Shown: positions 36,124 through 46,254, numbered from the stretch's first letter. The stretch is 64,000 nt of DNA from an uncultured Polaribacter sp. (GCF_947500975.1 NZ_CANMUE010000001.1:1-64000), one strand, 5' to 3'. Notes: generated by a model from the letters alone, not told the origin. A program made the numbers and translations.

Positions 36124-37383
36124 TTATGTTTTTTGCTTCTTTTTTTTAGCTGCAGGAAACAAAACATTATTTAATATTAAACGGTAACCTGGTGATGTTG
36201 GATGTAAATCTAATTCTGTTTTTGGATCTCCAACTCTATGTGTATAATCTTCCGGATCATGTCCTCCATAAAAAGTAAACATTCCTTTACCTTTTGTACC
36301 ATGAATGTAACGTGCTTCTCTATTGGTTTTATTTTCCCCTAAAACCAACACATTTGTTTTAATTGTAATTCTGTCAAATGAGGTAGTTTGCCCCATAAAA
36401 CCTTTTACTAAAATTGTATGATTTTGTGTTAACATTGTTGGAACTGGATCCCATTTGGCAGAAAATTCTATTAAAGAAAAATAGTCTGATGTTTTTGGTA
36501 TTTTACGTTTTCTAGTCATGTCAATTGAAGAAAACTCATATGTTTTTGGACTTTTTACTAAATTAAAATCTTTAAAAGCAAATGTTTTATTAAAGTTGAT
36601 TTTAGATTGGTAGTTTAAAGTTGATGCATCTCCATCAAACATTGCTTCTGCAATATCAACACCTTCTGCAGAAAGTGCAATATCAAAACTATCTGTAGCA
36701 GAACACATTGCAAACATAAAACCTCCGCCAATAACGTAATCTCTTATTTTTTTAGCAACTGCTAGTTTTTCTTCAGATACTTTATTAAACCCTAATTCAT
36801 TTGCTAATTTTTCTGCTCTTTTTTTCCCTTCAATATACCATGGAGTTGCTCTATAAGAACCATAAAACTTTCCATATTGACCTGTAAAATCTTCATGATG
36901 TAAATGCAACCATTCATAAATTAGTAATTTATCAGCTAAAACTTCAGCATCATAAATTACATCAAAAGGGATTTCTGCATAGGTTAATACCATAGTTACA
37001 GCATCATCCCAAGGCATTTTATCTTTTGGAGAATATACTGCAATTTTAGGTGCTTTCTCTAAAGTTACTGCATCTTGGTTAGAAGAGGGCGAAGCAATTT
37101 CTTGTAAAATTAACTGAGATTTAGCATCAGAAATCACTTGATATGAAACTCCACGAATTTTACATTCGTTTTCAACAGCTTTGTTATTTTCTATTAAAAA
37201 CGCGCCTCCATCATAATTTAATAACCATTTTGCTTTTAAGCCAGCTTCTAAAGAATAATATACAATTCCGTATGCTTTTAAATGATTTTTTTGATTATCA
37301 TGATCCATCGGAACATATATAAAAGATGCCCAGATAGAATTAGATATTAAAAGAAACGTAAGTATTGTTAAAAGTTTTTTCAT
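36124..37383 (-). CDS. Secreted protein often labelled asparagine synthetase B; GATase1-like fold possible
   Basis: A 419-residue protein. The ATG at 37383 gives a good signal peptide (MKKLLTILTFLLISNSIWAS); the in-frame upstream start would add eight unlikely residues. Orthologues in Flavobacteriia carry the name asparagine synthetase B, but none of that enzyme's motifs are visible (no Cys2 glutaminase N-terminus, no SGGLDSS loop). Instead PKIAVYSPKDKMPWDDAVTM and GGGFMFAMCSATDSFDIAL (a strand-turn-Cys elbow near residue 233) suggest a class I glutamine amidotransferase-like fold. It is probably periplasmic. Function is unknown. It sits between dnaB and the transketolase gene on the same strand. 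Confidence 0.7.
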   Translation of the reverse strand: MKKLLTILTFLLISNSIWASFIYVPMDHDNQKNHLKAYGIVYYSLEAGLKAKWLLNYDGGAFLIENNKAVENECKIRGVSYQVISDAKSQLILQEIASPSSNQDAVTLEKAPKIAVYSPKDKMPWDDAVTMVLTYAEIPFDVIYDAEVLADKLLIYEWLHLHHEDFTGQYGKFYGSYRATPWYIEGKKRAEKLANELGFNKVSEEKLAVAKKIRDYVIGGGFMFAMCSATDSFDIALSAEGVDIAEAMFDGDASTLNYQSKINFNKTFAFKDFNLVKSPKTYEFSSIDMTRKRKIPKTSDYFSLIEFSAKWDPVPTMLTQNHTILVKGFMGQTTSFDRITIKTNVLVLGENKTNREARYIHGTKGKGMFTFYGGHDPEDYTHRVGDPKTELDLHPTSPGYRLILNNVLFPAAKKKKQKT

Positions 37384-37471
37384 ATTAAAAACTAAAATAC
37401 ACAATTACTTTATAAGCAATTGTGTATTTATATAATTTTATTAATTATTTAACCTAATATCAATTATCAAT

Positions 37472-38983
37472 TTAAAAAGGTACATCATCACCTCCAAAGG
37501 CATCTTTCGGTTCAATTCTTTTATCAACAGAAATGTCATCTTCAAAAGGATTATTCATAGAAGATTGGAATTCAGAACTAAATCCTTCTTCTAAATCAGA
37601 GAATTTTGCTAAATGACCTGTAAACTTTAAACGTATATTATCTAAACCACCATTTCTGTGTTTTGCTACAATAAATTCACCTTGACCTTCACAAGGTGTA
37701 TGCTCATCATCATCCCATTCTGTCATTCCGTAATATTCTGGTCTAAAAATAAACGAAACAATATCTGCATCTTGCTCAATAGCACCAGATTCACGTAAAT
37801 CTGATAACAGCGGTCTTTTGCTTCCTCCACGGGTTTCTACTGCACGAGATAACTGAGATAATGCAATTACTGGCACTTCTAATTCTTTTGCTAAGGCTTT
37901 TAGGTTTCTAGAAATCATTGATATTTCTTGTTCACGATTTCCTCCTGCCTTTCCTCCTGCTGTCATTAATTGTAAATAATCAATTACAATAATTTTTACA
38001 CCATGTTGAGAAACTAAACGTCTTGCTTTTGCACGTAAATCAAAAACAGAAAGAGATGGTGTATCATCAATAAAAATAGGTGCATCAGATAGTTTTTTAA
38101 CTTTTACATTTAATTGCTCCCATTCATGAGGCTCTAAATTTCCTTTTCTTAATTTTTCTGATGTTAAACCCGTTTCCGAAGAAATCATACGGGTAATTAA
38201 TTGTACAGAAGACATCTCTAAAGAAAAAACGGCAACTCCATGGCCAAAATCGATTGCCATATTTTTTGCCATCGAAATTACAAATGCTGTTTTTCCCATA
38301 CCAGGACGTGCAGCAATAATTACTAAATCCGACGGTTGCCAACCAGAAGTTAATGCATCTAATTTTGTAAAACCTGTTGCCAAACCAGACATTCCTTCTT
38401 TACCTCCTATTTCTTCAATCTTTTTTAAAGCTTGTTTTACAAGTGATCCAGCATCTTCTGAACTCTTCTTTAAATTACCTTGGGTAACTTCAAAAAGTTT
38501 TGCTTCAGCATCATCTAATAGTTCAAAAACATCCGTACTTTCATCATATGCGTTTTCTATAATTTCTGAAGAAATTGAAATCAACTTTCGTTGTATAAAT
38601 TTTTGAAGAATAATTCGAGCATGAAATTCTATATGTGCAGATGAGGCTACTTTTTGCGTTAAACGAATTAATGCGAAATCGCCACCAACAAACTCTAACT
38701 TTCCATTCTTTTTTAATAAATTGGACACAGTTAAAAGATCAATAGGTTCAGAATTTTGAAACAATTGATAAATTGCCGCATATATTTCTTGATGTTTCGC
38801 ATCATAAAAAGCATCAGCGCTCAAAACATCTATTACATCATCAATTCCTTTTTTATCAATCATCATTGCCCCCAAAACAGCTTCTTCTAATTCTACTGCC
38901 TGTGGCGGAATTTTACCTTTTTCAAGATTAATTAATCTTGATTTATCTATTTTTTTACCTGCTATAGGAGTCGTTCTTTCCAT
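37472..38983 (-). CDS. dnaB: Replicative DNA helicase DnaB
   Basis: A 503-residue hexameric helicase that unwinds DNA at the replication fork. The N-terminal domain (PPQAVELEEAVLGAMMID, about 25-125) contacts primase. The C-terminal RecA-like domain has Walker A ARPGMGKT at residues 225-232 and Walker B IIVIDYLQLM. Later come LKALAKELEVPVIALSQLSR and DLRESGAIEQDADIV, followed by the arginine-finger region. Length and order are normal; there is no intein. A -7 box ends six bases before the ATG. Confidence 0.96.
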   Translation of the reverse strand: MERTTPIAGKKIDKSRLINLEKGKIPPQAVELEEAVLGAMMIDKKGIDDVIDVLSADAFYDAKHQEIYAAIYQLFQNSEPIDLLTVSNLLKKNGKLEFVGGDFALIRLTQKVASSAHIEFHARIILQKFIQRKLISISSEIIENAYDESTDVFELLDDAEAKLFEVTQGNLKKSSEDAGSLVKQALKKIEEIGGKEGMSGLATGFTKLDALTSGWQPSDLVIIAARPGMGKTAFVISMAKNMAIDFGHGVAVFSLEMSSVQLITRMISSETGLTSEKLRKGNLEPHEWEQLNVKVKKLSDAPIFIDDTPSLSVFDLRAKARRLVSQHGVKIIVIDYLQLMTAGGKAGGNREQEISMISRNLKALAKELEVPVIALSQLSRAVETRGGSKRPLLSDLRESGAIEQDADIVSFIFRPEYYGMTEWDDDEHTPCEGQGEFIVAKHRNGGLDNIRLKFTGHLAKFSDLEEGFSSEFQSSMNNPFEDDISVDKRIEPKDAFGGDDVPF

Positions 38984-38988
38984 CTTAA

Positions 38989-38996
38989 CAAAAGTA
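38989..38996 (-). promoter_or_regulatory. Candidate -7 box of dnaB
   Basis: TACTTTTG on the minus strand fits TAnnTTTG; a partial -33 TTAG lies 19 bases further upstream. It ends five bases before the ATG, so the mRNA may have almost no leader. Confidence 0.45.
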
Positions 38997-39120
38997 ATTT
39001 TTTAGGTTGATATTGCTAATTAAATTCTAATTTTTATTTGTACACAATTGTTATGAACATTTTTAGATTATCTTGTTAATAACCAGTCAACTTCCAAAAT
39101 GAAATCTTATTTTTACCACA

Positions 39121-40197
39121 ATGAAGTGGAATAAAGCACATAACATCTTAGCAATTTTACTACCAATTCAAATAGTTTTGGTGCAGTTAGCATCTAAAAA
39201 CTCTGCATTCGTTGAACGATATTATTCAAATGGATTATATCCATATATGTCATCATTCTTTAGACTTATTTTAGGGTGGATTCCTTTTTCTGTTGGAGAT
39301 ATACTATTGGCTTACCTCCTCTTTATTTTTATTCGTTTTTTTTTTAGATTGATAAAAAACAGATTTATAAACTTTTTACCTAAAACACTACATTTAATAG
39401 CTGTTTTTTCTATTATTTATTTTTGTTTTTATATTTTTTGGGGATTAAATTACTATAGAGAACCATTAGCAAAGAACTTAAATTATAAACAGCAAAAGTA
39501 CACTACAAAACAACTACAAAAAGTTACAGAGTACATTATTGAAAAGCTAAATTATTATCAATTAGAAATTACAAAAAACGATACTTTAAAAGTAAAAAAC
39601 CCTTATTCTCAAAAAGAAATGTATACGATGGCAGTTGCCGGATATGATAATTTATCAAAAGATTTTCCGCAATTAAAATATCAATATAAATCAGTAAAGA
39701 GCTCATTAATGAGTTTGTTGCAATCTTATAATGGAACATCAGGATATTTAAATCCTTTAACTGGTGAAGCACAGGTTAATGATAGGGTTCCTAAAACGAG
39801 TTATCCGACTACAACTTGTCATGAAATGGCCCATCAAATTGGTTTTGCTGCAGAAAATGAAGCTAATTTTGTTGGTTTTTTAGCAGCTAATTATAATGAT
39901 GATCTTTATTTTAAATATGCAAGTTATAGAATGGCTTTTGGGTATTGTATTATGGAAATTAGAAAGCGTGATAAAAATCTATCAAAAAAGCTTATGACAA
40001 CTGTTAATAAAGGAATTATTAAAGATTTTAATAAAAGTAATGAATTTTGGAAACAGTATAAAAATCCGTTTGAACCTTTAGTTAAAAAAGGATACAATGC
40101 TTATTTAAAAGCCAACAAACAAAACAAAGGTATTGACTCTTACAGTTATGTTATAGACTTGTTTATTTCTTATTTTGAAGCTTCAGAACAGCATTAA
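39121..40197 (+). CDS. DUF3810 domain-containing membrane protein
   Basis: A 358-residue protein with about three transmembrane helices in the first 115 residues. A large extracytoplasmic domain follows with the motif CHEMAHQIGFAAENEANFVGF (HExxH near 238-242 plus a downstream Glu), as in gluzincin peptidases. DUF3810 is found mainly in Bacteroidetes and Firmicutes; peptidase activity is predicted but not shown to my knowledge. It is divergent from dnaB and followed by the amidohydrolase pair, 89 bases downstream. Confidence 0.85.
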   Translation: MKWNKAHNILAILLPIQIVLVQLASKNSAFVERYYSNGLYPYMSSFFRLILGWIPFSVGDILLAYLLFIFIRFFFRLIKNRFINFLPKTLHLIAVFSIIYFCFYIFWGLNYYREPLAKNLNYKQQKYTTKQLQKVTEYIIEKLNYYQLEITKNDTLKVKNPYSQKEMYTMAVAGYDNLSKDFPQLKYQYKSVKSSLMSLLQSYNGTSGYLNPLTGEAQVNDRVPKTSYPTTTCHEMAHQIGFAAENEANFVGFLAANYNDDLYFKYASYRMAFGYCIMEIRKRDKNLSKKLMTTVNKGIIKDFNKSNEFWKQYKNPFEPLVKKGYNAYLKANKQNKGIDSYSYVIDLFISYFEASEQH

Positions 40198-40286
40198 TTT
40201 TCTTAAAGTTTTGTTAAAGAAACTATTTTTAACATCATTCAAAAAGCATATCAATAAATTTATATCAAATTCAAATTATAAACCAC

Positions 40287-43250
40287 ATGAAAAAACTATT
40301 CTTTATACTCTTTTTCATATCCTATTTTGTGGCAAAGGCACAAGATTATTTTCCTACGGATAAAGGAGTTAAAATTACTAAAAGCTCTTTGTATGCTTTT
40401 ACAAATGCAACCATTTATGTAACCTCAAATAAAGTTATAAAAAAAGGAACTTTATTAATTAAAGATGGTAAGGTTGTAAGTGTTGGTAAATCTGTTAAAA
40501 TTCCTTCTGGTACACAAACTGTTAACCTTAATGGAAAAACAATTTATCCTTCTTTTATTGACATTTATTCTAACTTCGGAATTACAAAACCAAAACGACC
40601 TGCAGGTAGACCTAGATCACGTCAATATGCAGCTAACCGAAAAGGTTATTATTGGAATGATCATATTAGGCCTGAAACCAACCCTATTAACGATTTTAAA
40701 TTTGACACAAAAAATGCAAAAAAACTTTTAAATGCAGGTTTTGGTGTTATAAATACTCACTTACATGATGGTATTATAAGAGGAAATGGTTTATTAATTG
40801 CATTAAATCCAAAATCTTCAAACGCTTATAGAGTTTTAGATACAAAATCTGCACAACATTTTTCTTTTTCTAAAAGTGTAAAATCCAGACAAGCTTATCC
40901 AGGGTCAAGAATGGGTGCTATGGCTTTATTACGTCAAGTTTATAATGATGCAGATTGGTATGCAAATGGCGGCATGAAAAACAAAGACATGGCTTTAGAG
41001 GCTTTTAATAATAATAAAAACTTATTGCAAATTTTTGAAACCGGCAATCATTTAGATGCTTTAAGAGCAGACAAAGTTGGAGATCAATTTGGGGTACAAT
41101 ACACAATTGTTGGTAGTGGAGATGAGTATGAAAGAATTAATGATATAAAAGCAACCAATGCAAAATTTATAATTCCTGTAAATTTTCAAAATGCTTATGA
41201 TGTTTCTAACCCTTTATTAGCACAACAAATTTCTTTAAGAGATATGCGTAAATGGAATCAAGAACCATCAAACTTAAGTGTTCTTGCCAAAAATAACATC
41301 ACTTTTGCCTTAACAACTCATGGTTTAAAAGAGGTCAAACTATTTCATAAAAACTTACAAAAAGCCATAAAGTATGGTTTTAGCAAAGAAAAAGCATTAG
41401 CTGCTTTAACCACTATACCTGCACAAATTATAGGAAATAATTCAATTGGTAATTTAAATACTGGTAGTTATGCTAATTTTATCATTACTTCTGGAGATGT
41501 TTTTGACTCAAAAACTACAATATATGAAAATTGGGTTCAAGGTGATAAAAATATAATTAGCGATATGAATATTAGAGATATTACAGGTAATTATATGTTA
41601 AACGTAAATAACACAAATTACGATTTAATTATCACGGGTAAAGGAGCTAAACAAAAAGGAGTTCTTAAAAAAGGTGATGAAAAAGTGAAATCTACCTTTT
41701 CATTTGCTGATGATTGGATTTCAATTAATTTAAATGAAAATGGTACTTATACAAGAATGATTGGTAAAGTTATCAATTCATCTAATGTAATGGAAGGTGC
41801 TGCTTTTGATAGTGCAAACAATGAAACAAGATGGTCTGCAAGTAAAAAAGTAAAAAAGGATGTCGATAAGAAAAAATCTAATTCTAAAAAGAAAGACGAG
41901 GCTATTGTTGTTTTACCAGTTACTTATCCAAATTTAGGTTTTGGAAATTATACCCAACCAAAAGCAGAAAACTATTTAATTAAAAATGTAACTGTTTGGA
42001 CAAGTGAAGATATAGGTATTTTAGAAAATACAGATGTTTTAATTAAAGATGGGAAAATAATAAAAGTTGGTAAAAATCTAAGCGTAAGAAAAGCCATTGA
42101 AATTGATGGTACAGGTAAACATTTAACTGCTGGTATTGTCGATGAACACTCGCATATTGCTGCATCTGCAATTAATGAGGGAGGACAAAACTCATCTGCA
42201 GAAGTAACCATAGAAGATGTAATAGATCCTAATGATATTAATATTTATAGAAATATTTCTGGAGGAACTACATCTGCACAAATTTTACATGGATCGGCAA
42301 ACCCTATTGGAGGACGTTCTGCAATTATCAAATTAAAATGGGGAGAAAATGCCGATAATATGATTTATGATAACTCTCCTAAATTTATAAAATTTGCTTT
42401 AGGTGAAAATGTAAAACAATCTCGTTATCAAAACGGAGTTCGTTTTCCACAAACAAGAATGGGAGTTGAACAAATGTTTATTGATTATTTTACTAGAGCA
42501 AAAGAATATGATGCCATAAAGAAAAGTGGTCAACCATATAGAAAAGATACAGAAATGGAAACATTATCTGAAATTTTAAACAAAGAACGTTTTATTTCTT
42601 GTCACTCTTACGTACAATCAGAAATTAACATGTTGATGAAAGTTGCTGAAAAATTTAACTTTAACATTAATACTTTTACACATATTTTAGAAGGTTATAA
42701 AGTTGCTGACAAAATGGTAGAACATGGCGTTGGTGGCTCTACTTTTTCTGATTGGTGGGCTTATAAATACGAAGTAAATGACGCAATTCCTTTTAATGCG
42801 GCAATTATGCACAATGCTGGTGTAACTGTGGCAATTAACTCTGATGATAGAGAAATGTCTAGACGTTTAAATCAAGAAGCTGCAAAAACAGTTAAATATG
42901 GTGGAGTTTCTGAATTAGAAGCATGGAAAATGGTTACAATAAACCCAGCAAAATTATTACATATAGATGATCGAGTTGGTAGTATTAAAGAAGGTAAAGA
43001 TGCAGATGTTGTTTTATGGAGCGACCATCCAATGTCTATCTATGCTAAAGTAGAAAAAACCTTTATTGAAGGAAAAATATACTTTGATAGAAATGAAGAT
43101 TTGAAAAAACGTGCCGCAATAACATCAGAAAAAAGTAGATTAATTAATATGATGCTAAATGAAAAGTTAAATGGAGGTAAAATACAAGCACCAAAAAAAC
43201 GTAAAGACAGAAATTTTGTTTGTGAAACTTTAGAAGAACTTAAAAACTAA
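40287..43250 (+). CDS. Secreted fused amidohydrolase (two imidazolonepropionase-like domains, first degenerate)
   Basis: A 987-residue protein with a signal peptide (FISYFVAKAQ). An N-terminal amidohydrolase domain (about 25-440) keeps the fold markers (ATIYVTSNKVIKKGTLLIKDGK) but has FIDIYSNFG where the metal site HxH should be. After a linker rich in Lys (530-560), the C-terminal domain (about 575-960) has GIVDEHSHIAAS with intact HxH, His in FISCHSY, His in THILEG, and the closing Asp in NSDDR. So one active and one decayed site are fused. Substrate is unknown; peptides or imide rings are typical. The next gene starts two bases after the stop. Confidence 0.88.
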   Translation: MKKLFFILFFISYFVAKAQDYFPTDKGVKITKSSLYAFTNATIYVTSNKVIKKGTLLIKDGKVVSVGKSVKIPSGTQTVNLNGKTIYPSFIDIYSNFGITKPKRPAGRPRSRQYAANRKGYYWNDHIRPETNPINDFKFDTKNAKKLLNAGFGVINTHLHDGIIRGNGLLIALNPKSSNAYRVLDTKSAQHFSFSKSVKSRQAYPGSRMGAMALLRQVYNDADWYANGGMKNKDMALEAFNNNKNLLQIFETGNHLDALRADKVGDQFGVQYTIVGSGDEYERINDIKATNAKFIIPVNFQNAYDVSNPLLAQQISLRDMRKWNQEPSNLSVLAKNNITFALTTHGLKEVKLFHKNLQKAIKYGFSKEKALAALTTIPAQIIGNNSIGNLNTGSYANFIITSGDVFDSKTTIYENWVQGDKNIISDMNIRDITGNYMLNVNNTNYDLIITGKGAKQKGVLKKGDEKVKSTFSFADDWISINLNENGTYTRMIGKVINSSNVMEGAAFDSANNETRWSASKKVKKDVDKKKSNSKKKDEAIVVLPVTYPNLGFGNYTQPKAENYLIKNVTVWTSEDIGILENTDVLIKDGKIIKVGKNLSVRKAIEIDGTGKHLTAGIVDEHSHIAASAINEGGQNSSAEVTIEDVIDPNDINIYRNISGGTTSAQILHGSANPIGGRSAIIKLKWGENADNMIYDNSPKFIKFALGENVKQSRYQNGVRFPQTRMGVEQMFIDYFTRAKEYDAIKKSGQPYRKDTEMETLSEILNKERFISCHSYVQSEINMLMKVAEKFNFNINTFTHILEGYKVADKMVEHGVGGSTFSDWWAYKYEVNDAIPFNAAIMHNAGVTVAINSDDREMSRRLNQEAAKTVKYGGVSELEAWKMVTINPAKLLHIDDRVGSIKEGKDADVVLWSDHPMSIYAKVEKTFIEGKIYFDRNEDLKKRAAITSEKSRLINMMLNEKLNGGKIQAPKKRKDRNFVCETLEELKN

Positions 43251-43252
43251 TA

Positions 43253-44551
43253 ATGATGAAAAAAATACTATATAGTTTGCTGATTTTCTTTTGTATTGGA
43301 AACAGCTTAGCACAACAAACTCCTGCAGATAAACAAACTAAAGATTTTTCTATTGAAGGAGCAACAGCACACTTAGGAAACGGGCAAATCATTGAAAACT
43401 CATTGATTATGGTTAGTGATGGAAAAATTGTTTTTATAGGTAACTCAATGATAAAAATTGTAAGGAGAGGAACCATAATAAATGCTAAAGGAAAACACGT
43501 ATATCCTGGGTTTATTGCCGCAAATGCTTCATTGGGTTTAGTAGAAATTGATGCTGTAAAAGCAAGTGATGATCAAGAAGAAATTGGTTCTATGAACCCA
43601 CATATTAGAAGCTTAATAGCCTATAATGCAGAAAGTAAAATTATAGAATCTATGAGGCCAAATGGTGTTTTAATGGCACAAATAACGCCAAGAGGTGGTA
43701 CAATTTCTGGGACTTCTTCTGTGATGCAATTAGACGCTTGGAACTGGGAAGATGCAGCAATAAAAGTAGATGATGCTATTCATATGAATTGGCCTGGAAG
43801 TTTTACAAGTGGAAGATGGTGGTTGGGAGAAGATCCAGCACTAAAGGTTAACAAAAATTACATTAAAAACATAAATAAGATCAAATCTTATTTTTTGAAT
43901 GCTAAGAACTATTTAACTAGTAATTCGTCAAAAACACACTTACCTTATCAAGCTACAAAAGACTTGTTCAATGGAATTAAAAAGTTATTTATTCATGCTA
44001 GCGGGCAAAGAGAAATTACAGATGCCATTACAATCTGTAAAGAGTTAGGTATTAATAATATTGTTATTGTTCATGGTGAAGGTGCAGAAAAAGTTTCTGA
44101 TTTATTAGTTAAAAATAATGTTCCTGTTGTTTTAGATAGACCTCACAGAAATCCTAATAATGAAGATGATGCTTACGATTACACTTATACAATTGCTAAA
44201 ACTTTAATTGATAAAGGTGTTTTAGTAAGTTTAGGTATGGAAGGGCAAATGGAGCGTATGAATACAAGAAATTTACCTTTTTACGCAGGTACATTTGCTG
44301 CACATGGTTTAGACAAAGAAGTTGCTTTACAGTTACTTACCTCAAACACAGCTAAAATTTTAGGTATTGATGATTTTGTTGGAACGCTTGAAGTTGGTAA
44401 AGATGCAACACTATTTATTTCAGAAGGAGATGCTTTAGATATGAGAACAAATATTTTAAGTAAGGCTTTTATTCAAGGAAGAGAAATTAGTTTAGAAAGC
44501 CATCAAACAAAACTTTGGAAACGTTATTCTAACAAGTATAAAACTAAATAA
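43253..44551 (+). CDS. Secreted amidohydrolase-family protein lacking the HxH metal motif
   Basis: A 432-residue protein with a signal peptide (ILYSLLIFFCIGNSLAQQ). The fold markers TAHLGNGQIIENSLIMVSDGK and LEVGKDATLFISEGDALDM are those of the imidazolonepropionase-like group. The metal site position reads YPGFIAANASLGL, without HxH, so hydrolase activity is unlikely or altered. It is coupled to the fused amidohydrolase upstream (two-base gap), suggesting a complex or partner role. A terminator follows. Two ATG codons in tandem (43253, 43256) are possible starts. Confidence 0.85.
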   Translation: MMKKILYSLLIFFCIGNSLAQQTPADKQTKDFSIEGATAHLGNGQIIENSLIMVSDGKIVFIGNSMIKIVRRGTIINAKGKHVYPGFIAANASLGLVEIDAVKASDDQEEIGSMNPHIRSLIAYNAESKIIESMRPNGVLMAQITPRGGTISGTSSVMQLDAWNWEDAAIKVDDAIHMNWPGSFTSGRWWLGEDPALKVNKNYIKNINKIKSYFLNAKNYLTSNSSKTHLPYQATKDLFNGIKKLFIHASGQREITDAITICKELGINNIVIVHGEGAEKVSDLLVKNNVPVVLDRPHRNPNNEDDAYDYTYTIAKTLIDKGVLVSLGMEGQMERMNTRNLPFYAGTFAAHGLDKEVALQLLTSNTAKILGIDDFVGTLEVGKDATLFISEGDALDMRTNILSKAFIQGREISLESHQTKLWKRYSNKYKTK

Positions 44552-44566
44552 ATTTTTAATAAGTTA

Positions 44567-44593
44567 AAAGGCTCACTATTGTGAGTCTTTTTT
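44567..44593 (+). terminator. Rho-independent terminator after the amidohydrolase pair
   Basis: AAAAGGCTCAC (44567-44577) and GTGAGTCTTTT (44582 on) pair with one G-T, have a 4-nt loop, and end in a T run. Confidence 0.75.
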
Positions 44594-44666
44594 ATAAATT
44601 ACAATTAATAAATAATAAATTAAGTAAATAAAATTATTTTATTACAAATATTCATTAAAAAGAGAG

Positions 44667-44697
44667 TTTATACAATACCTATAATTAGGTATATTTG
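44667..44697 (+). promoter_or_regulatory. Promoter of the RNA methyltransferase gene
   Basis: TTTA (44667-44670), exactly 19 bases, then TATATTTG (44690-44697). The ATG at 44703 is five bases after the box, so the transcript may be leaderless. Confidence 0.6.
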
Positions 44698-44702
44698 TGT
44701 TA

Positions 44703-45500
44703 ATGAAAGAAATAACAAGTACACAAAATTCTTACATAAAAAACCTTTTAAAACTTCAAGAAAAATCTCGAGAACGAAAAAAACAAGGTCTTTTTTTGAT
44801 TGAAGGAAAGCGTGAGATAAATTTATCTATAACATCTGATTACATAATAGATACTATTTTATTTGTTGGTAATTTTTTAACTAAAAAAGAACTTTCTTTT
44901 TATATTTCTAACGATATTGAAATTATAAAAATTTCTAAAGATGTTTATCAAAAAATTGCTTATAGAGATTCAACAGAAGGAGTTATAGCCATTGCAAAAA
45001 CAAAAGATTTATCTTTAAAAAATATTAAATTTAAAAATAAAAATCCATTAATTTTAGTTGCGGAAAGTTTAGAAAAACCCGGTAATATTGGTGCTCTATT
45101 AAGAACTGCAGATGCAGCAAATATTGATGCTGTTTTTATTGCAAACCCTAAATCAGATTTGTACAATCCAAACATAATACGTTCTAGTGTAGGGTGTATT
45201 TTTACTAATAAAATAGCCGTGGGTTCTTCTGAAGAAATGATAGATTTTTTTAAAGAAAAAGGGGTTAATATTTTTGCAACAACATTGCAAAATTCAAATG
45301 AATATTACAAAGAAAATTATCTAAATCCTTCCGCTATTGTAGTTGGTACAGAAGCTTCTGGTTTAACTAAAGCTTGGCGAGATGCGGCTACTCAAAATAT
45401 ACACATTCCTATGCAAGGAAAAATTGATTCTATGAATGTTTCTGTTGCAGCAGCTATAGTAATATTTGAAGTTAAAAGGCAAAGAGGGTTTAAAATTTAA
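44703..45500 (+). CDS. TrmH/SpoU-family RNA 2'-O-methyltransferase
   Basis: A 265-residue protein. The ATG at 44703 is preferred; an in-frame GTG at 44697 falls inside the promoter. The N-terminal substrate-binding domain (about 1-100) is followed by the SPOUT trefoil-knot domain with LVAESLEKPGNIGALLRTAD (motif 1), IRSSVGCIF, then VVGTEASGLTKAW and IPMQGKIDSMNVSVAAAI (motif 3). It methylates a ribose in rRNA or tRNA using S-adenosylmethionine. Closest to RlmB/TsnR-like proteins but the site is unknown. It is 10 bases upstream of the glucokinase gene. Confidence 0.88.
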   Translation: MKEITSTQNSYIKNLLKLQEKSRERKKQGLFLIEGKREINLSITSDYIIDTILFVGNFLTKKELSFYISNDIEIIKISKDVYQKIAYRDSTEGVIAIAKTKDLSLKNIKFKNKNPLILVAESLEKPGNIGALLRTADAANIDAVFIANPKSDLYNPNIIRSSVGCIFTNKIAVGSSEEMIDFFKEKGVNIFATTLQNSNEYYKENYLNPSAIVVGTEASGLTKAWRDAATQNIHIPMQGKIDSMNVSVAAAIVIFEVKRQRGFKI

Positions 45501-45510
45501 GTAACATTAC

Positions 45511-46254
45511 ATGAAAGTATTAGGAATAGATATTGGCGGCTCTGGTATAAAAGCAGCAGTTGTAGATACTAAAAATGGTGAATTATTAACTGAAAGACAC
45601 AGAATTACAACACCTAAACCAGCAACACCTGAATCTGTAGCAAAAGTTGTAAAAGAAATGGTAGATTATTTTAATTGGGAAAAAGCAATTGGTTGTAGTT
45701 TTCCTACCACAATTGTAGATGGCACATGTATACACACAGGTAATTTAAGTGATAAATGGTTAAATGTAAAAGTTGATAAACTATTTAAAAAAGAGTGTAA
45801 ATTACCATTTTATGTTAGTAACGATGCTGATTTAGCTGGTGTTGCTGAAGTAAATCTAGGTGCAGGCAAAGGCAAAAAAGGTGTAACTATTGTAATTACA
45901 ATCGGTACTGGTATTGGATCTGGGTTATTTTATAATGGCAAATTAATACCAAATTTAGAATTAGGGAAGATGTTACACTCAAATGGAAAAATTATTGAAT
46001 TTTATACCGCCAATTCTATCAGAAAAAAAGAAGAATTAACATTAAAACAATGGGCTTTACGTTTTGATGAACTTTTACAATACACAAAAATTGTATTTTC
46101 TCCTAGTTTGATAATTTTAGGAGGGGGTATTAGTAAAAAATTTGACGAATTTAAAGAATATTTAACTACAGATGTAAAAGTAAAAGTTGCTAAATTTAGA
46201 AATAATGCAGGTATTATTGGTGCTGCAATGTTTGCAAGAGAAATGCATAAATAA
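45511..46254 (+). CDS. ppgK: Polyphosphate glucokinase-like ROK protein
   Basis: A 247-residue ROK-type sugar kinase. [13 protein letters not shown] at residues 6-18 is the phosphate loop 1, IGCSFPT and SNDADLAG hold the sugar-binding and catalytic Asp, and [13 protein letters not shown] is the adenosine/phosphate loop. The length and [10 protein letters not shown] / [10 protein letters not shown] pattern match polyphosphate glucokinase, which phosphorylates glucose with polyphosphate or ATP. The usual ROK zinc cluster (CxCGxxGC) is absent, as in PpgK. It probably feeds glycolysis and shares the transcript of the methyltransferase. Confidence 0.85.
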   Translation: MKVLGIDIGGSGIKAAVVDTKNGELLTERHRITTPKPATPESVAKVVKEMVDYFNWEKAIGCSFPTTIVDGTCIHTGNLSDKWLNVKVDKLFKKECKLPFYVSNDADLAGVAEVNLGAGKGKKGVTIVITIGTGIGSGLFYNGKLIPNLELGKMLHSNGKIIEFYTANSIRKKEELTLKQWALRFDELLQYTKIVFSPSLIILGGGISKKFDEFKEYLTTDVKVKVAKFRNNAGIIGAAMFAREMHK

